Origin: Crotalaria pallida
Taxonomy: Eukaryota; Streptophyta; Magnoliopsida; Fabales; Fabaceae
Reading direction: 5' to 3'
Assembly: GCA_037953625.1 (NCBI GenBank)
Contig: CM075656.1
Span: 77,953,001-78,017,000, forward strand
Length of the DNA: 64,000 nt
Shown here piece by piece: positions 21,022 through 32,232 of the stretch. The notes below the pieces were generated by a model, which made no database searches, had not been told where the DNA came from, and worked only from the letters and a program-made list of their open reading frames with translations. The translations under genes were made by a program, and so were the position numbers. Every line of letters starts with the position of its first letter. The first letter of the stretch is position 1.

Positions 21022-21669
21022 ATGGAAATTGAGCAAAGCACACCGCTGGTGGCAAAGAAGCTATGGAACATAGTACGTATAGTGTTTATGATGTTGAGAA
21101 AAGGCATAGCAAAGAGCAAAATCATGGTGGACTTTCATTTGTTGCTCAAGCGTGGCAAGCTCGCCGCCGGCAAGGCCATAGCCAACACCCTCATGCTCCA
21201 CCACCACTACGCCACCACCTTCACCTGCCGTCGCTCCGACCTCTCATTCATCTCTCCTCGCGACTACGAATTCAGCTGTAGCAATAGCCCTGCCTTCCCC
21301 TTCCATAAACATAATAATCGACGCTGCCAGCACCATCCTCGTCACAATCGTCATTTTGGCAAGTTTTCTAAAACCTGTCGATATGACGAAGTCTCCACCG
21401 TGAACGTTGTTCAGCAAGTACTTGAAATGCTGAACAACAATAGCGCGGTGGAGGCTTCGCCTTTGGTGGCATTGCCTGGGTTTGGAAAGAGTCCTATTGG
21501 GAGGCAACTTAGAATTACCGATTCGCCCTTCCCTTTGAAGGATGAAGGGGATCATGGCCAAGTGGACATGGCAGCTGAGGAATTTATTAAGAGGTTCTAT
21601 AAGGATCTCAATTTGCAACAGAAAATGGCTTCTAATGAATCACCATATAATAACTTGTGGGACAGATGA
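21022..21669 (+). CDS. DUF761 family protein (Avr9/Cf-9 rapidly elicited 146-like)
   Basis: A single exon of 215 codons from the first ATG after the TATA box. The N-terminus (KKLWNIVRIVFMMLRKGIAK, KIMVDFHLLLKRGKLAAGKA, residues about 12-57) is the hallmark of plant proteins annotated as avr9/Cf-9 rapidly elicited protein 146 or DUF761-containing. The middle is His-rich. The C-terminal DUF761 motif is DMAAEEFIKRFYKDLNLQQ (about residues 181-200), a short helix conserved in the family. Length is usual for the family. The molecular function is not established; some members are induced by defence elicitation or wounding. The gene stands alone with a TATA box upstream. I am confident of the family, not of a specific orthologue. 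Confidence 0.9.
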   Translation: MEIEQSTPLVAKKLWNIVRIVFMMLRKGIAKSKIMVDFHLLLKRGKLAAGKAIANTLMLHHHYATTFTCRRSDLSFISPRDYEFSCSNSPAFPFHKHNNRRCQHHPRHNRHFGKFSKTCRYDEVSTVNVVQQVLEMLNNNSAVEASPLVALPGFGKSPIGRQLRITDSPFPLKDEGDHGQVDMAAEEFIKRFYKDLNLQQKMASNESPYNNLWDR

Positions 21670-22307
21670 AAATATTGGATTCCATTTCTAAGGACATCAT
21701 GCACATGTGGTTCTGGCCTAGCTAGCTAGCTATTTGACACCGTCACAACTCACAACGTACCGTGTACTTTTTTTTTTTTAATGTCACAAGCACCTACTAC
21801 ATGTTTTTCTCTGCTTTGTCAAGTAAAAAAGTGACATGATCACTACGCTGGGACTTGATTACTTTGATGTAGAAGTTTTTCTTCATGGGAGAGGTGCTGA
21901 TGAGATGCTTGTATAATTTTGTCTTTTGGTTATTTTAGTACTTCAACTCACACTGTGATGATTTCGGTATTGTTTTTCTAACTCCGTTTTGTGTATAGTT
22001 TGGGTTCCTATTTCATGTGTTGACAATAAGAGTTTCAATTTCATCCCTCGTATCCATTAAAAAACAGTATAATAACAAAAAAAATTTCATCCCTTAAATC
22101 GAAATGTTGTGTATTTTTGTTAATATATAGTACAAAAGTAATAGTAACTAATAAGAGAAAACAATAGCGTTATCTGAACATTTAAAATTGATATAATACT
22201 ACTTAATGTTAAGGTTCCATTTCAAAATCAATTGGTAATAATAGGAGTAACTTAATATGTATTCAAATCATACCAAAAAGAGTGAGACAGACGATGAAGA
22301 ATGGTAA
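21670..22307. other. 3' flank of the DUF761 gene
   Basis: Non-coding. Probably contains the 3' UTR over the first 250-400 bases. No further feature seen. Confidence 0.5.
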
Positions 22308-22428
22308 TGTTAAGAGTCCCACATTGAGTAGCCTAGTAAGTTCAATGTGGTACTTAAGTCATGAGACTCTCCCACCTAATAGACTAGTCTTTTGGGTTGG
22401 ACTCTCCTTATGTGCTTAAGTCCTAACA
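22308..22428 (+). mobile_element. TRIM-like LTR (solo or broken)
   Basis: 121 bp, starting TGTTAAGAGTCCCACATTGA and ending GTGCTTAAGTCCTAACA. It has TG...CA ends that extend to a TGTTA/TAACA inverted pair. It resembles the short LTRs of plant TRIM elements. The bases after it (ATTGGTCTCTTTC) loosely resemble a tRNA-Met-type primer site. About 170 bp of GC-richer sequence (to about 22600) may be its internal part. No second LTR was found, so it is a fragment. Confidence 0.5.
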
Positions 22429-22599
22429 ATTGGTCTCTTTCAATGAGAGGTTGAACCATGGAAAGGCCTATCTATAGGCTGTATTAATGTATATTACCGA
22501 ATACTGATAGGTGAGTGGAGCCGCCAAAAGAGAAATGACTACCATCGAGTCAGCGTCGATAGAGTGAAAGCAGTCGTGGACGTCGCCCCGTTTTCGGAA

Positions 22600-23778
22600 T
22601 GAATATTCGTCTTAGTAAATAAACATATCTCAATTATTTATTGAACATTTGTAATTTTTTTATAATAAAAAATTAAATTAAAGACGGGTACAATGGATAA
22701 ACAAATACAATAGGTACTGAATCAAATACAAAAGAAACCGTACATAAGGAAAAAAAATTTGAATTGATGCAAAACTTTTTTTATTAGAGAAAAAATATGT
22801 AATTCATTCCATAACATAAAATAGTACAAGTATATATAACGTTACAGCAACAAAGCACATATTTTTTATACAATAAAAACTGCTAAGAAAGGCTAGATAC
22901 TCAACAATAACAGCAAACTCCCTTTGGACATGAATCATCATCAACATCCAGCTTCGAACTCTAACCAGAAATTCAACAGCCTTTATTTCCAAGATAACTA
23001 TTTCATCGATCTCGGAAGCAAACACATTTCGGGGACAAAAAATCTTATATATGTAGAGGTAGAGCCACTGGGCAAAAGATAAAACAGAAATCTGGAAAGG
23101 AAGATCTGTCCCGAATAACTAAATGTTATTTTTCTTTTATTACTAGCGTAATTAATTGTTATTGAAAATTGGAATATGATCTTATAAATAGGACAAAAAA
23201 AGTTTAATTTCCAAAATGGTCTTACATTTAGGATAAAAGGGAGTACACTTTTACAATTTTATGGCATAATCATATTTTTGTTTCCAAGTTTAATCATTCA
23301 TCCAATTATTTCCTCGTTAATTCTAATTATTTATTTTCTTTTTTCTCATTCATAAACTAAGATACATTAATTAATAATGAACATACTTTCTAATGCGAAT
23401 TAAATATTGACGATTCTCAATACATGAATACTTGGAGAAAAACATATACTCGATCACTTCGTGCCTAAACCCTAAACATAAAACCATTTTGATTGAATTT
23501 AAGTTCATTAAGTAAGTTAATTTGGTGATATTTATTAAGTAAGTTAATTTAGTTAGTGACAATGAAAATGTGAACATTTAATATTTCTTTTTCAAAACTA
23601 ACCCCATAAGTATTATTAAAACTCTAAAAATGTTTAGTAAATAAAGGTGTTTATGAAAAGAAGTAATTAATTATCATTTAAAATTTGTAAAGAGACTTAT
23701 AAATAAGACAAAAATAAAAATTTCAAAAGGATATTATATTTAAGGATGAAATGAATAATATTAAACTTACAATAGTCA
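22600..23778. other. no gene; one MITE half
   Basis: AT-rich. Near 23140-23246 there is a right-hand half of the same MITE family as 3388-3653 (AATTGTTATTGAAAATTGG ... GGATAAAAGGGAGTA) without a matching left half. Confidence 0.45.
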
Positions 23779-24040
23779 ATACTCTCTCGTCCCTAGATAT
23801 AAGACTCTTTTGGAGAAATTTGGTTAATTTAGTTAATGGTATTGAAAATGTGAATATTTGATATTGTTTTTTCAAAATTACCCTGAAGTATTATGAGGAA
23901 TTTAAAAAGTGTTGAATAAAAAAGGGTCTTTGTGAAAATAAATAATTAATTGTTATTAAAAATTGGTATAAAATTTTATAAATATAAACGAAATAAAAGT
24001 CTCTTAAGGGTTTTATATTTAGAAACGAAATGATTATTCT
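23779..24040. mobile_element. Stowaway-like MITE, same family as 3388-3653
   Basis: The left end is TACTCTCTCGTCCCTAGATA and the right end ...TATATTTAGAAACGAAATGA. The body (GAAAATGTGAATATTTGATA, AAAAAGTGTTGAATAAA, AATTAATTGTTATTAAAAA) matches the other family members. It is non-coding. Confidence 0.55.
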
Positions 24041-24312
24041 CTCTGGTTTAAAATATGAGAAAAAAAACATGTTTTTTTATTTAAAATATATGAAAAAAGA
24101 GTAACTACCGTTTTTAAATTTTGTTTTGATATACTATTTTTTAAAATAACCCTAAAAAACGGTCATCTTATTTTTTTTTTGTTTTGTTTTTAATGTTATT
24201 TTTTAAAATATTTTAATTTTTTGATAAATTTAAAAAAATTAAATATGATCAACTAACGTTTTTAATAAATGTGAAATTATTTTGTTTTTCTTATTTAAAA
24301 TTGGAGGAGTAA
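24033..24312. mobile_element. MITE-like element abutting the previous one
   Basis: The left end TTCTCTCTGGTTTAAAATAT and the right end TTATTTAAAATTGGAGGAGT form imperfect inverted termini, around an AT-rich body with AATATGATCAACTAACG. It follows the previous element almost without a gap. Boundaries are approximate. Confidence 0.4.
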
Positions 24313-24615
24313 ATTTTTAATAAATGTATGATAACCTTGAACATCAAAAGTTACTCGTACAAAGAAACAAGGGAGCATTGGAAAAAAAATAAAATATATA
24401 TATATATAGAAATAGTGTACAGCTTTTCAGCTTTCAGAGGCTGGCAGTTGGAGTTGGCTTTATTATCACTTTTAAGTCATTTCTGACTATGAATTGGTCT
24501 CTCTCCATTATGATGGTGGTTCCAATGCTTTTGTTGCCGTTGCATCTATCTATTAGTAATGTTATTCTTCAAAAATTAAGTAGATTTTAAAGGTTTTTAA
24601 CTGTAAATTACTTTC

Positions 24616-24882
24616 TCCGATCTTTATTATCTGTTTTTTATTTAAAAAATTTATTTGTTTTTTTTTATGATTTGAAAAGTATAATAAATGTCGTTTTCTA
24701 TTTTACTCTTATATTTCATAGATCTTGATTTATGTAAGTAGTGAAAAAAATTAATAAGAGATAAAAAAATATAGTGAAAAAACTAACATAATTAATGTAT
24801 TAAACATTTAAATAATGATTACATTTTTTAAATAATGTTTTTTTTTAAATATGAAAGATAAATACGAACGAAATGAGTAATT
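24616..24882. mobile_element. MITE-like element, second family
   Basis: The left end CTCCGATCTTTATTATCTG and the right end GATAAATACGAACGAAATGA are imperfect inverted termini. The body (GATTTATGTAAGTAGTGAA, ATAATTAATGTATTAAACAT) recurs at 51634 and 52005, which defines a family of three copies in this window. Confidence 0.5.
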
Positions 24883-24911
24883 AACTTCACTAAATTATTT
24901 TCTTATTGGAA

Positions 24912-25187
24912 TATTCCCTCTTGTCTCTAATATTAAAAAAACATATTTATCTTGTCTCAAAAATTAAAAAAAAATAACTAATTTTATATTCATTATACAA
25001 TTATTCTTAAAATATTTTTAGAAACTAACAATTTTATTTATTGTAATTTTATTTCATTCCCAATGCAATTTTTCTAAAGTAATTATATTTTCCATGAATT
25101 TGAAAAAATTAAATACACTAAACTAATTTTTTTAATAAGTGTTATATCGGTTACTTTTTCTTATAATAAAGAAGGGAGGGAGTAAAC
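24912..25187. mobile_element. MITE-like element
   Basis: The left end ATTCCCTCTTGTCTCTAATA and the right end TAATAAAGAAGGGAGGGAGT are imperfect inverted termini on an AT-rich, non-coding body. Similar in plan to 24033-24312. Confidence 0.45.
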
Positions 25188-25769
25188 TTTAGATATAACT
25201 GGTAACCATTTTATCCATTATTATTTTTCATAAATTTGTTAAGTGTGTTGCGACCAAGTGTTCTTTAGGACATCTGTTAAAATTATTAGAGTAAGAATAA
25301 GAAAAATAATGATAACTGTAAATCATTTTGTGTGTCTAAAATTTAAAAAAAAAACACTAAGAACACTTGTTACTGCATCATTCCAAGTGTTTTAATGATT
25401 TTTTTTAATTATATTTGACATGTATTAATATTTGTTATTATTTAATTAAAAGTTGCAATCAATTTTAAACAAGTTTTCTATAAAAAAAAAAATACTCTTA
25501 TACCTCTTTTTGAGATATTGGAGGTGTAAGAAAGATAAAAATATTTTTTAAAAAAAAAAAGAGAGAGAAAAGTGATTAATAATGTACTCAATGCAAAAGG
25601 AATTAAAAAAATGCAAATGAAAACTTAAAAAAAATTGTAAAACAATAATTATTATTTTCTAAATATGCGAATTAAAGTAACGGGGGAGAAACTTGTAAAG
25701 TCATTGTAGCTCATAAATTAAGTAGGGTGCACCGAGCACATTTGTTAAGTATTTCATAATGTGTGTTTT
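25188..25769. other. no gene seen
   Basis: AT-rich, with several A- and T-runs. Nothing could be assigned. Confidence 0.5.
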
Positions 25770-26035
25770 TTTTTTTTTTGGTACATATGAGGAAAACAAA
25801 AAGACAAAAACAAACTAACTCCTATTGAATGGGATTCTTATCCTATGAGCAAGTATTATAGGCGAAATATCAATTGGAGGAACATCCCAAAGCTTAAACA
25901 AATCAGCATAGCTATTACATACTTAGCAAACCAGTCAGCCAAAAATTCCGTTCTCTAAAAGTATGTACCAGGAAAACATATCCGAACTGAGACAAAGCTT
26001 TTTTATCTCGTAAATATGCAAAAGAAAAAAGTCTT
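25770..26035 (-). pseudogene. LINE 3' end remnant with poly(A)
   Basis: On the minus strand it reads LSQFGYVFLVHTFRERN, then after a one-base shift NFLADWFAKY, then FKLWDVPPIDISPIILAH. This is the C-terminal end of a plant LINE RNase H domain (the 'HTFREGNFLAD.LA' block) and the usual trailing peptide. It is followed by about 140 bp and a poly(A) tail, which appears as the T-run at 25770-25785 on the plus strand. It is 5'-truncated, as is typical for LINE copies. Confidence 0.6.
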
Positions 26036-27055
26036 GCTTGATCAATGTGTTGTTTGATGTATTACATGTTTAACAAAATATATTTTAAATTAAAAATATG
26101 CTAATTTCATAATATTTTTTAATCAATAAAAAATGAATAATACATTTAGTAACACACGTTGCAAAATATCGACCAATAGGTGTTGGTTCAATTAAGTAAT
26201 GGTAAAAATACAATTTAGTGAAAATTACTCTCCACGTACGCCCGGAATTTAAACAAATTATAACATGCTAGCAAATAGCTCTTATTTTTTATCAACCTTC
26301 AAGAGGGACATAACGTCTAAGCAGTCCTGATTTGATCAAGTTAATTGAAATGATTTATGATTTATAAACTAGAGCTTTTGTGCCCTTTAGTTTTATATCC
26401 TTTTGATATATTTAATTAATTGATCAGCTAATTTTATTAAATATTAATTCTAATTCAATCAATTAACTTATTAATTATAAGCTTTCAGTTTCTAATCTAT
26501 TATTTTACCAATTTTCAATTTTCTAAGCTCTTGAGAGAACTCAACAACATGTTTTTTTTTTTGTCCTATTTCTTTTTTTTTACCCTATCTTGCCAAACAA
26601 TATATTACTATACTCATGTTCTATTATTTTCTTTCTCATCACCAAAATCTTGCATGTTATCAAACAAAACATCAATGCTGGAAATTTAAACTTTATGGCA
26701 AACTTCTTTTCTCACACAAAAAAAACTATTATTATTATTATTTTTTTTTTTTTGCTTTTATCATTTTTCAATTGCCCTCAGATTATGATTAAAATTCACA
26801 TAAAAAAAGCTGTTTCTATACGTAATTTATATAATCCAAAACACGCTTACTGTGATAAATTAAAATTTAAAAGTAGTGGACTATATTTCATAAAAAAAGT
26901 TGTGGATGGTACAAAAATATATTTATATGTTTATGGGTATGGAGTATTAGTAAAAGTAGTGCACTGATTTGTCCATTTCTTCAATTTTTTTTTTTTAAGG
27001 GTAGTGGCAGTGGCAGTGGCAATAGCGGAGCCATTTTCTTCAAGACAAAAAAGCC
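26036..27055. other. no gene seen
   Basis: AT-rich. An open frame at 26590-26967 is mostly Phe/Ile/Lys and looks like chance. Confidence 0.5.
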
Positions 27056-27370
27056 ATGGTGCTTTTAAGAAGCAAAGACATAGAATTGTTGCTTCAATTA
27101 AGAAAGAATGGGATAAAAGGGACTTTAAGGTTTAAAGTTCTGGTGTATATGGTATATATCTCACTTTGCACACGATTGTTGTTTATACAATTATACGTAT
27201 CCATGGTTTATGAGAACACATGGAAAGCGCTCTCTACTTTTATCCAAAGAGAAAATTATATTAGAAATAGGCAGAAGATACCAAAAGGAATCTCTTATCA
27301 ATTGAAGAAAAGAATTCAATCTGATCTTAAACTTTTGGTCCCAGCAATTCCTTTTGTATTTGATTTTTAA
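27056..27370 (+). CDS. unrecognised 104-codon open frame
   Basis: Open from ATG to TAA. The protein is basic with a hydrophobic middle (VLVYMVYISLCTRLLFIQLY). It is preceded by a (TGGCAG)n-like stretch at 27003-27022. I do not recognise it. With no visible promoter and high local AT content, it may be a chance frame or a remnant of something larger. Confidence 0.2.
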   Translation: MVLLRSKDIELLLQLRKNGIKGTLRFKVLVYMVYISLCTRLLFIQLYVSMVYENTWKALSTFIQRENYIRNRQKIPKGISYQLKKRIQSDLKLLVPAIPFVFDF

Positions 27371-28179
27371 TCGATTGTTTTAGTTAAGTTACTTGAGAAT
27401 GTCACTTTAAAACTTATTTTGAATTATCTCATTAAGTATTTGAATATTTTGTTGGATTATTTTATGTGGATTAACATTAATCAATTATTAGATAATATAA
27501 TTTTAAATTATTCAGTATATATATCAATCATAAACTATTTTAATATATAACACTTAATAATCAACATGTTTTTATATGAATAGCCCGTTATGAATTGAGG
27601 TGTTTATTTTGTATGCCTAATAAAAAATCTCTCTTATCGCCTAATAAGGCCAGATACTGTTTTCCTTTAAATAGCTTCTTGAATGTTGTTTAAAGTTTTT
27701 ATTATATAAGAAACCATTCTGAAATTTTTATATCATGACAACGCCATTGAACATGCTATAATTTTAATTTGTGAAAAATTTTATGGGGCAACATACGAAA
27801 ATGTAGAATTATGTGAGAGAAAATAAATAATGAGACATTGCAAGATTAGCATATATTAAAGCGTATACTAAAATGTAAATAGCATATTGGTTTAATTTAA
27901 ATGTTATTTCATTCCTGTTCCAAAAAAAAAAAAAATGTTATTTCATTCTTGTTGTGCAAATAATAGGACCGTAATGTTTTTGCCTGAGTACTCATCATGT
28001 CGACGTTTTGATTATTGATTAAATTTTGTTTGATAAAGGTTGCATATATAATATAGTCCAATTATCAATGATATGGAAGCTAAGTACTACTAACCAACAC
28101 CCAACATCACAACTTTGTTTTAATAAATTGTGAAGTTTTTCATACTTTACCAAAAAAAAAAGTTGCAAGAGTTGGATAT
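27371..28179. other. no gene seen
   Basis: AT-rich intergenic DNA. Nothing further could be assigned. Confidence 0.5.
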
Positions 28180-28432
28180 AGAATATTTCTTCTGATCCTA
28201 TATATAAAATTTTTTTGAAATTTTATTTTTATCTTATTTATAAGTTTTTTTTTTTCAATTTTCAAAAGTAATTAATTACTTTTTTCCTCAAATATCTTTA
28301 TTAATTTAACACCTTTTAGAGTCATAATAATGATTATAGAGATAATTTTGAAAAAATGTATTAAAATTTCACATTTTCAATAAAATTAAAGAAAAAATAT
28401 AAAAAAAAAATATAGATAGGAGAGGAGGGGAT
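28180..28432. mobile_element. Stowaway-like MITE, same family as 3388-3653
   Basis: The left end TCTTCTGATCCTATATATAA and the right end ATATAGATAGGAGAGGAGGG are imperfect inverted termini. The body shows the family pattern in inverted orientation (TTAATTTAACACCTTTTAGA, ATTTCACATTTTCAATA). Confidence 0.5.
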
Positions 28433-28612
28433 ATACAGTAGACTACTCGTACTAAACTAGTACTGGAGAGTCCATTGATCGAAAAGTCTTAATGATGTGA
28501 TGAGTGGTTATATATTTAATCAACATTTATTAATTATAATAATTAGTGAAAAGCAAGTTGGGCCATGGGGAAAATAGAGGATGGTTCTCGATGAATGGTC
28601 TATCTTTTCTTT

Positions 28613-29587
28613 GAGTTTTTCTTTTTGAACCCCCTTCATTGCTCATTGGTTCCCGTTTTATTTTTTATGGACGAAGTTATCCTTTATTTACCGCCTGAAA
28701 CAAGGCGGAAATAGCTTTCCGCTTTGTTAAAGTCGGGAACAAATTTAATATTTCCGACTAGTTGAAGTCGGGAAAATGCCCGACTAGCTGGAGTCGGGAA
28801 AATGCCCGACTAGTTGGAGTCGGGAAAAGCTCATTTCTACATTAAAGAATTAGCACATAGACATTAAACTAAAACTACTATATGTTCTTAATTTTTAAAG
28901 TCCCTTCGTCCCTAAACTTAGTCAAATGGGTTAATAAATATATCATGGAAAAAAATATATTATGTTAAAAAATATATTATAAAGCCCCATATCAATTTTC
29001 AGTGATCATTAATTACTTTTTTCCATAAACATTTCTATTTATTTAACACTTTTTAGACTCCCAATAATATTAATTACTCACCCTATCATTGATATGTATA
29101 ATTTTAAAATTTTTAAATTTACCCTATTAATATTATTGGGAGTCTAAAAAGTGTTAAATAAATACGAATGTTTATGGAAAAAAGTAATTAATGATCACTG
29201 AAAATTGATATGGGGCTTTATAATATATTTTTTAACATAATATATTTTTTTCCATGATATATTTATTAACCCATTTGACTAAGTTTAGGGACGGAGGGGC
29301 TTTAAAAATTAACAACATAGAGTAGTTTTAGTTTAATGTCTATGTGCTAATTCTTTAATGTAGAAATGAGCTTTTCCCGACTCCAACTAGTCGGGCATTT
29401 TCCCGACTCCAGCTAGTCGGGCATTTTCCCGACTTCAACTAGTCGGAAATATTAAATTTGTTCCCGACTTTAACAAAGCGGAAAGCTATTTCCGCCTTGT
29501 TTCAGGCGGTAAATAAAGGATAACTTCGTCCATAAAAAATAAAACGGGGGCCAATGAGCAATGAGGGGGGTTCAAAAAGAAAATCTC
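28613..29587. mobile_element. element D: 975-bp near-perfect palindromic Mutator-like element
   Basis: Two arms of about 460 bp are inverted copies with only a few differences, joined by a loop of about 55 bp near 29076-29130. Ends are GAGTTTTTCTTTTTGAACCC and its inverse. An exact 9-bp direct duplication CTTTTCTTT flanks it (28604-28612 and 29588-29596), diagnostic of Mutator-like transposition. Each arm holds, from outside in: a CCCCC/GGGGG-bearing end, TATGGACGAAGTTATCC, a GCCTGAAACAAGGCGG hairpin, three CCCGACT...AGTCGGG units, and then a sequence resembling half of a Stowaway-like MITE (CCCTTCGTCCCTAAACTTAG). It encodes nothing. Confidence 0.88.
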
Positions 29588-29596
29588 CTTTTCTTT

Positions 29597-31361
29597 TGAT
29601 TGTAAGATAAGAATCCAAAAGCAGAAGTCGGCGTAAAATTGCCCAGTTGGTGGCTGGTGGCTGCAGGGACATTTAGGATTTTCCCCTCCCCCAGGTTCCA
29701 GACCTCCCATGTAAACAAAAAAAAATCCAAAAGTAGAAGTGTTTTATAAAAAATTGTGTATTTAAAAACTTAAAAAATTAATTATGTTTATTTTTCAAAA
29801 AGATCTTACTAATAAGTGCCTTAAAAACACTTATTAAAATTTTTATACTTAGAAAAACAATCATGAATGCATATTACTCCGTGTCTCGCAAATTTAAAAA
29901 AAATGCATTTTCCAATTCTTATTTACTATATTCGACTACTTAACAAGTACACTATGAACACTGGTTAGCATTTGCTTTATTTAAATTCAATACTCCGTAC
30001 TAATAAGACGCGTCCCAAATCATTAATTGGAGATCATTTTTACTATAGTACATACCAGCGTCTGCTCATACTAATAATAATTACAATAAATATCATTTGA
30101 GCTGCTGAATGTAGCTATAGCATTAATGCATTGAAGATATCTGGGCATATCGATTCGTTATTGATCAATTATGATGATCAAAATTGCAGGCGCAAAATTC
30201 ATTGCAGACAAATAACGAGGGAATATATATCAGCTGATTTTAACTTGAGAACATGAGTGGTGGATTGAGAAGAAAATGATAGGTGGTAGGAGCATAGTAG
30301 TGTGAGGTTTGTTTCTTTTAACGCTTTGAAACCTGAAATGTGCATGCATGTGTCTTAATCAGATGTGCTGTTTGAAGAGAGAGTTCATAATTTTTGAAGC
30401 CTAAAATTGAGCATGAGTCTGTATCATATTTTTCCACCTCAAAAAAAATAAATAAAAATGTGATACTATTATTCATATCTTTGCTTGGTTCTAGGCCACC
30501 TATGCAGCTTCATACTATTGCTAGTCTTCACCTGTTCTGCGACTAGCAATTGACAATTTGGCCGACCGAATAAATCAGATACTCTCTTTGAATTTATGGG
30601 TAGGAATTTTTTTTAATCTTATTTACTACTCCTATAAGAATATATTCCAATTTTTAATAATATTTAATTTTTTTCTTTCGAAAATATCAATGTTAAGTCA
30701 ATCTTTTTTTAAAATCTCAATAATAATTACAAAAATCGTTTTGAAAAAATATATTAATCTTTATATTTACAATGCCACTAATAAGATTATCTCGCTTTGT
30801 AGATGAACGTAAATTTAAAAAAAAAATCTTACACATAAAATTGCCCAGGGAGTATAATAAATACGAGTAGCTTTGAACTTGCTCAATAAGCTATTCTTTT
30901 TTTGCCTAAAGATCTCAATAAGCTATTCTTTTGATGGTATTGTTAACCATTGTCCTAATTAATGGAAAAATTGTATTGGAAATCTATGTCCACCAATTAT
31001 CGATGTTTTAAATTTAACATTTTTCAAAATAAAACTACCTTTTTTTACTCTTTTAACCAACGTACTAATAAGGGCACTCTTTAACAAAATAGTTATTGTA
31101 CAACTTCCCTTGAGAAATGAAAATGATTGATGAATATGGTGGTGAATGATATGCACAATCATTATCATTCATAGGGTTTTACTAGTTGCTATTCATGTTT
31201 GATAGAACAGGCTTGAGTGTCTTATTTTGTAAGCCTACCATATAGGTATCTCACAATTCTGGACTATATAAGAGCTGTAATATTATTTAGGTGGTAGAAA
31301 GAGGCATGAATTTAGTAATATGAAAAAAGAGGGGTAACTGACACTAACTATGAAAAATACT
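29597..31361. other. no gene seen
   Basis: AT-rich intergenic DNA. No transposon ends or convincing open frames found. Confidence 0.5.
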
Positions 31362-31631
31362 ACAGCCGTCTCTAATTATAAGGTCCTCTTGGGAGATTTC
31401 ACATCCATTAAGAAAGTGAAATAATTTAGTTAATTGTATTGGAAATGTGAACTTTTGATATGTATTTTCAAAATTACCCCTATTAATATTATTGGAAATC
31501 TAAAAAGTGTTAAATAAATAGGGGTGTTTGTGGAAAAAAATAATTAATGCTCATTTAAAATTGGTAAAGGACTTATAAATAGAGACAAAATAAAAATGTC
31601 AAGAGAGCCTTATAATTAGGGACGGAGGGAT
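31362..31631. mobile_element. Stowaway-like MITE, same family as 3388-3653
   Basis: The left end is ACTACAGCCGTCTCTAATTA and the right end TAATTAGGGACGGAGGGATA, with TA at the right border. The body (GGAAATGTGAACTTTTGATA, AAAATTACCCCTATTAATA, CTAAAAAGTGTTAAATAA) is the best-preserved copy of the family in the window. Confidence 0.65.
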
Positions 31632-31951
31632 ACTCCCTCCGCCTCATAAGTTATACTATTTATTTAGTCATTTAACTTTATTTTATAAGTTATGTACTTT
31701 TAGATTCCAAGTAGTAATTTATACTTCGTTTTTCAAGCATATTCTTATTTATGATATTATCTTTTTCACAGTTTATTTTTCTATCTATTTTCAATATAAA
31801 CTTCATACATTTATTATTATTTTTTTCTCCTTTTATTAAATAGAGATAATTCATCCGTCAAAATATACCAAATTCTTACGTAACTTGTTAATTTCAATTC
31901 TTAATCTATTTGCAATCTCTAAATCAACGTAACCTAGAGTCGGAGGGAGTA
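31631..31951. mobile_element. MITE immediately next to the previous one
   Basis: The left end TACTCCCTCCGCCTCATAAG and the right end CCTAGAGTCGGAGGGAGTA form clear inverted termini with TA borders. The left TA is shared with, or directly follows, the MITE on its left. The body differs from the first family, so these are two different elements placed end to end. Confidence 0.65.
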
Positions 31952-32138
31952 AGTGTTTAGATATGCATTCTAATGGCAATAGTGAGATCAATGATCAATC
32001 CAATTCTTTTCTGATTAATTTTAATTATGGACTTTATGTCTAAGGCCTACTCATCATGCCCCAAAAATTGTCCGAGGCCAATCTCATGCCCAATGTAGTC
32101 TTCACAGGCTTGGGCCTAAGTATGCCCAATCTCATGCC

Positions 32139-32141
<3 letters not shown>

Positions 32142-32202
<61 letters not shown>
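32142..32202. repeat. (TA)n microsatellite at the Helitron 3' border
   Basis: About 30 TA units, ending one base before the CTAG end of the Helitron. Confidence 0.95.
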
Positions 32203-32203
<1 letters not shown>

Positions 32204-32211
32204 TAGTTTTT

Positions 32212-32232
32212 AACCCGTGCAATGCACGGGTT
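32212..32232 (-). terminator. Helitron 3' terminal hairpin
   Basis: A perfect 10-bp inverted repeat around one base (AACCCGTGCA / TGCACGGGTT). It lies 5 bases inside the CTAG end in the Helitron's orientation, where the transposition-termination hairpin is expected. Confidence 0.85.

Noticed and set aside
26590..26967. 125-codon plus-strand frame
   Set aside because: Composition is Phe/Ile/Lys from AT-rich DNA and there is no domain or signal.
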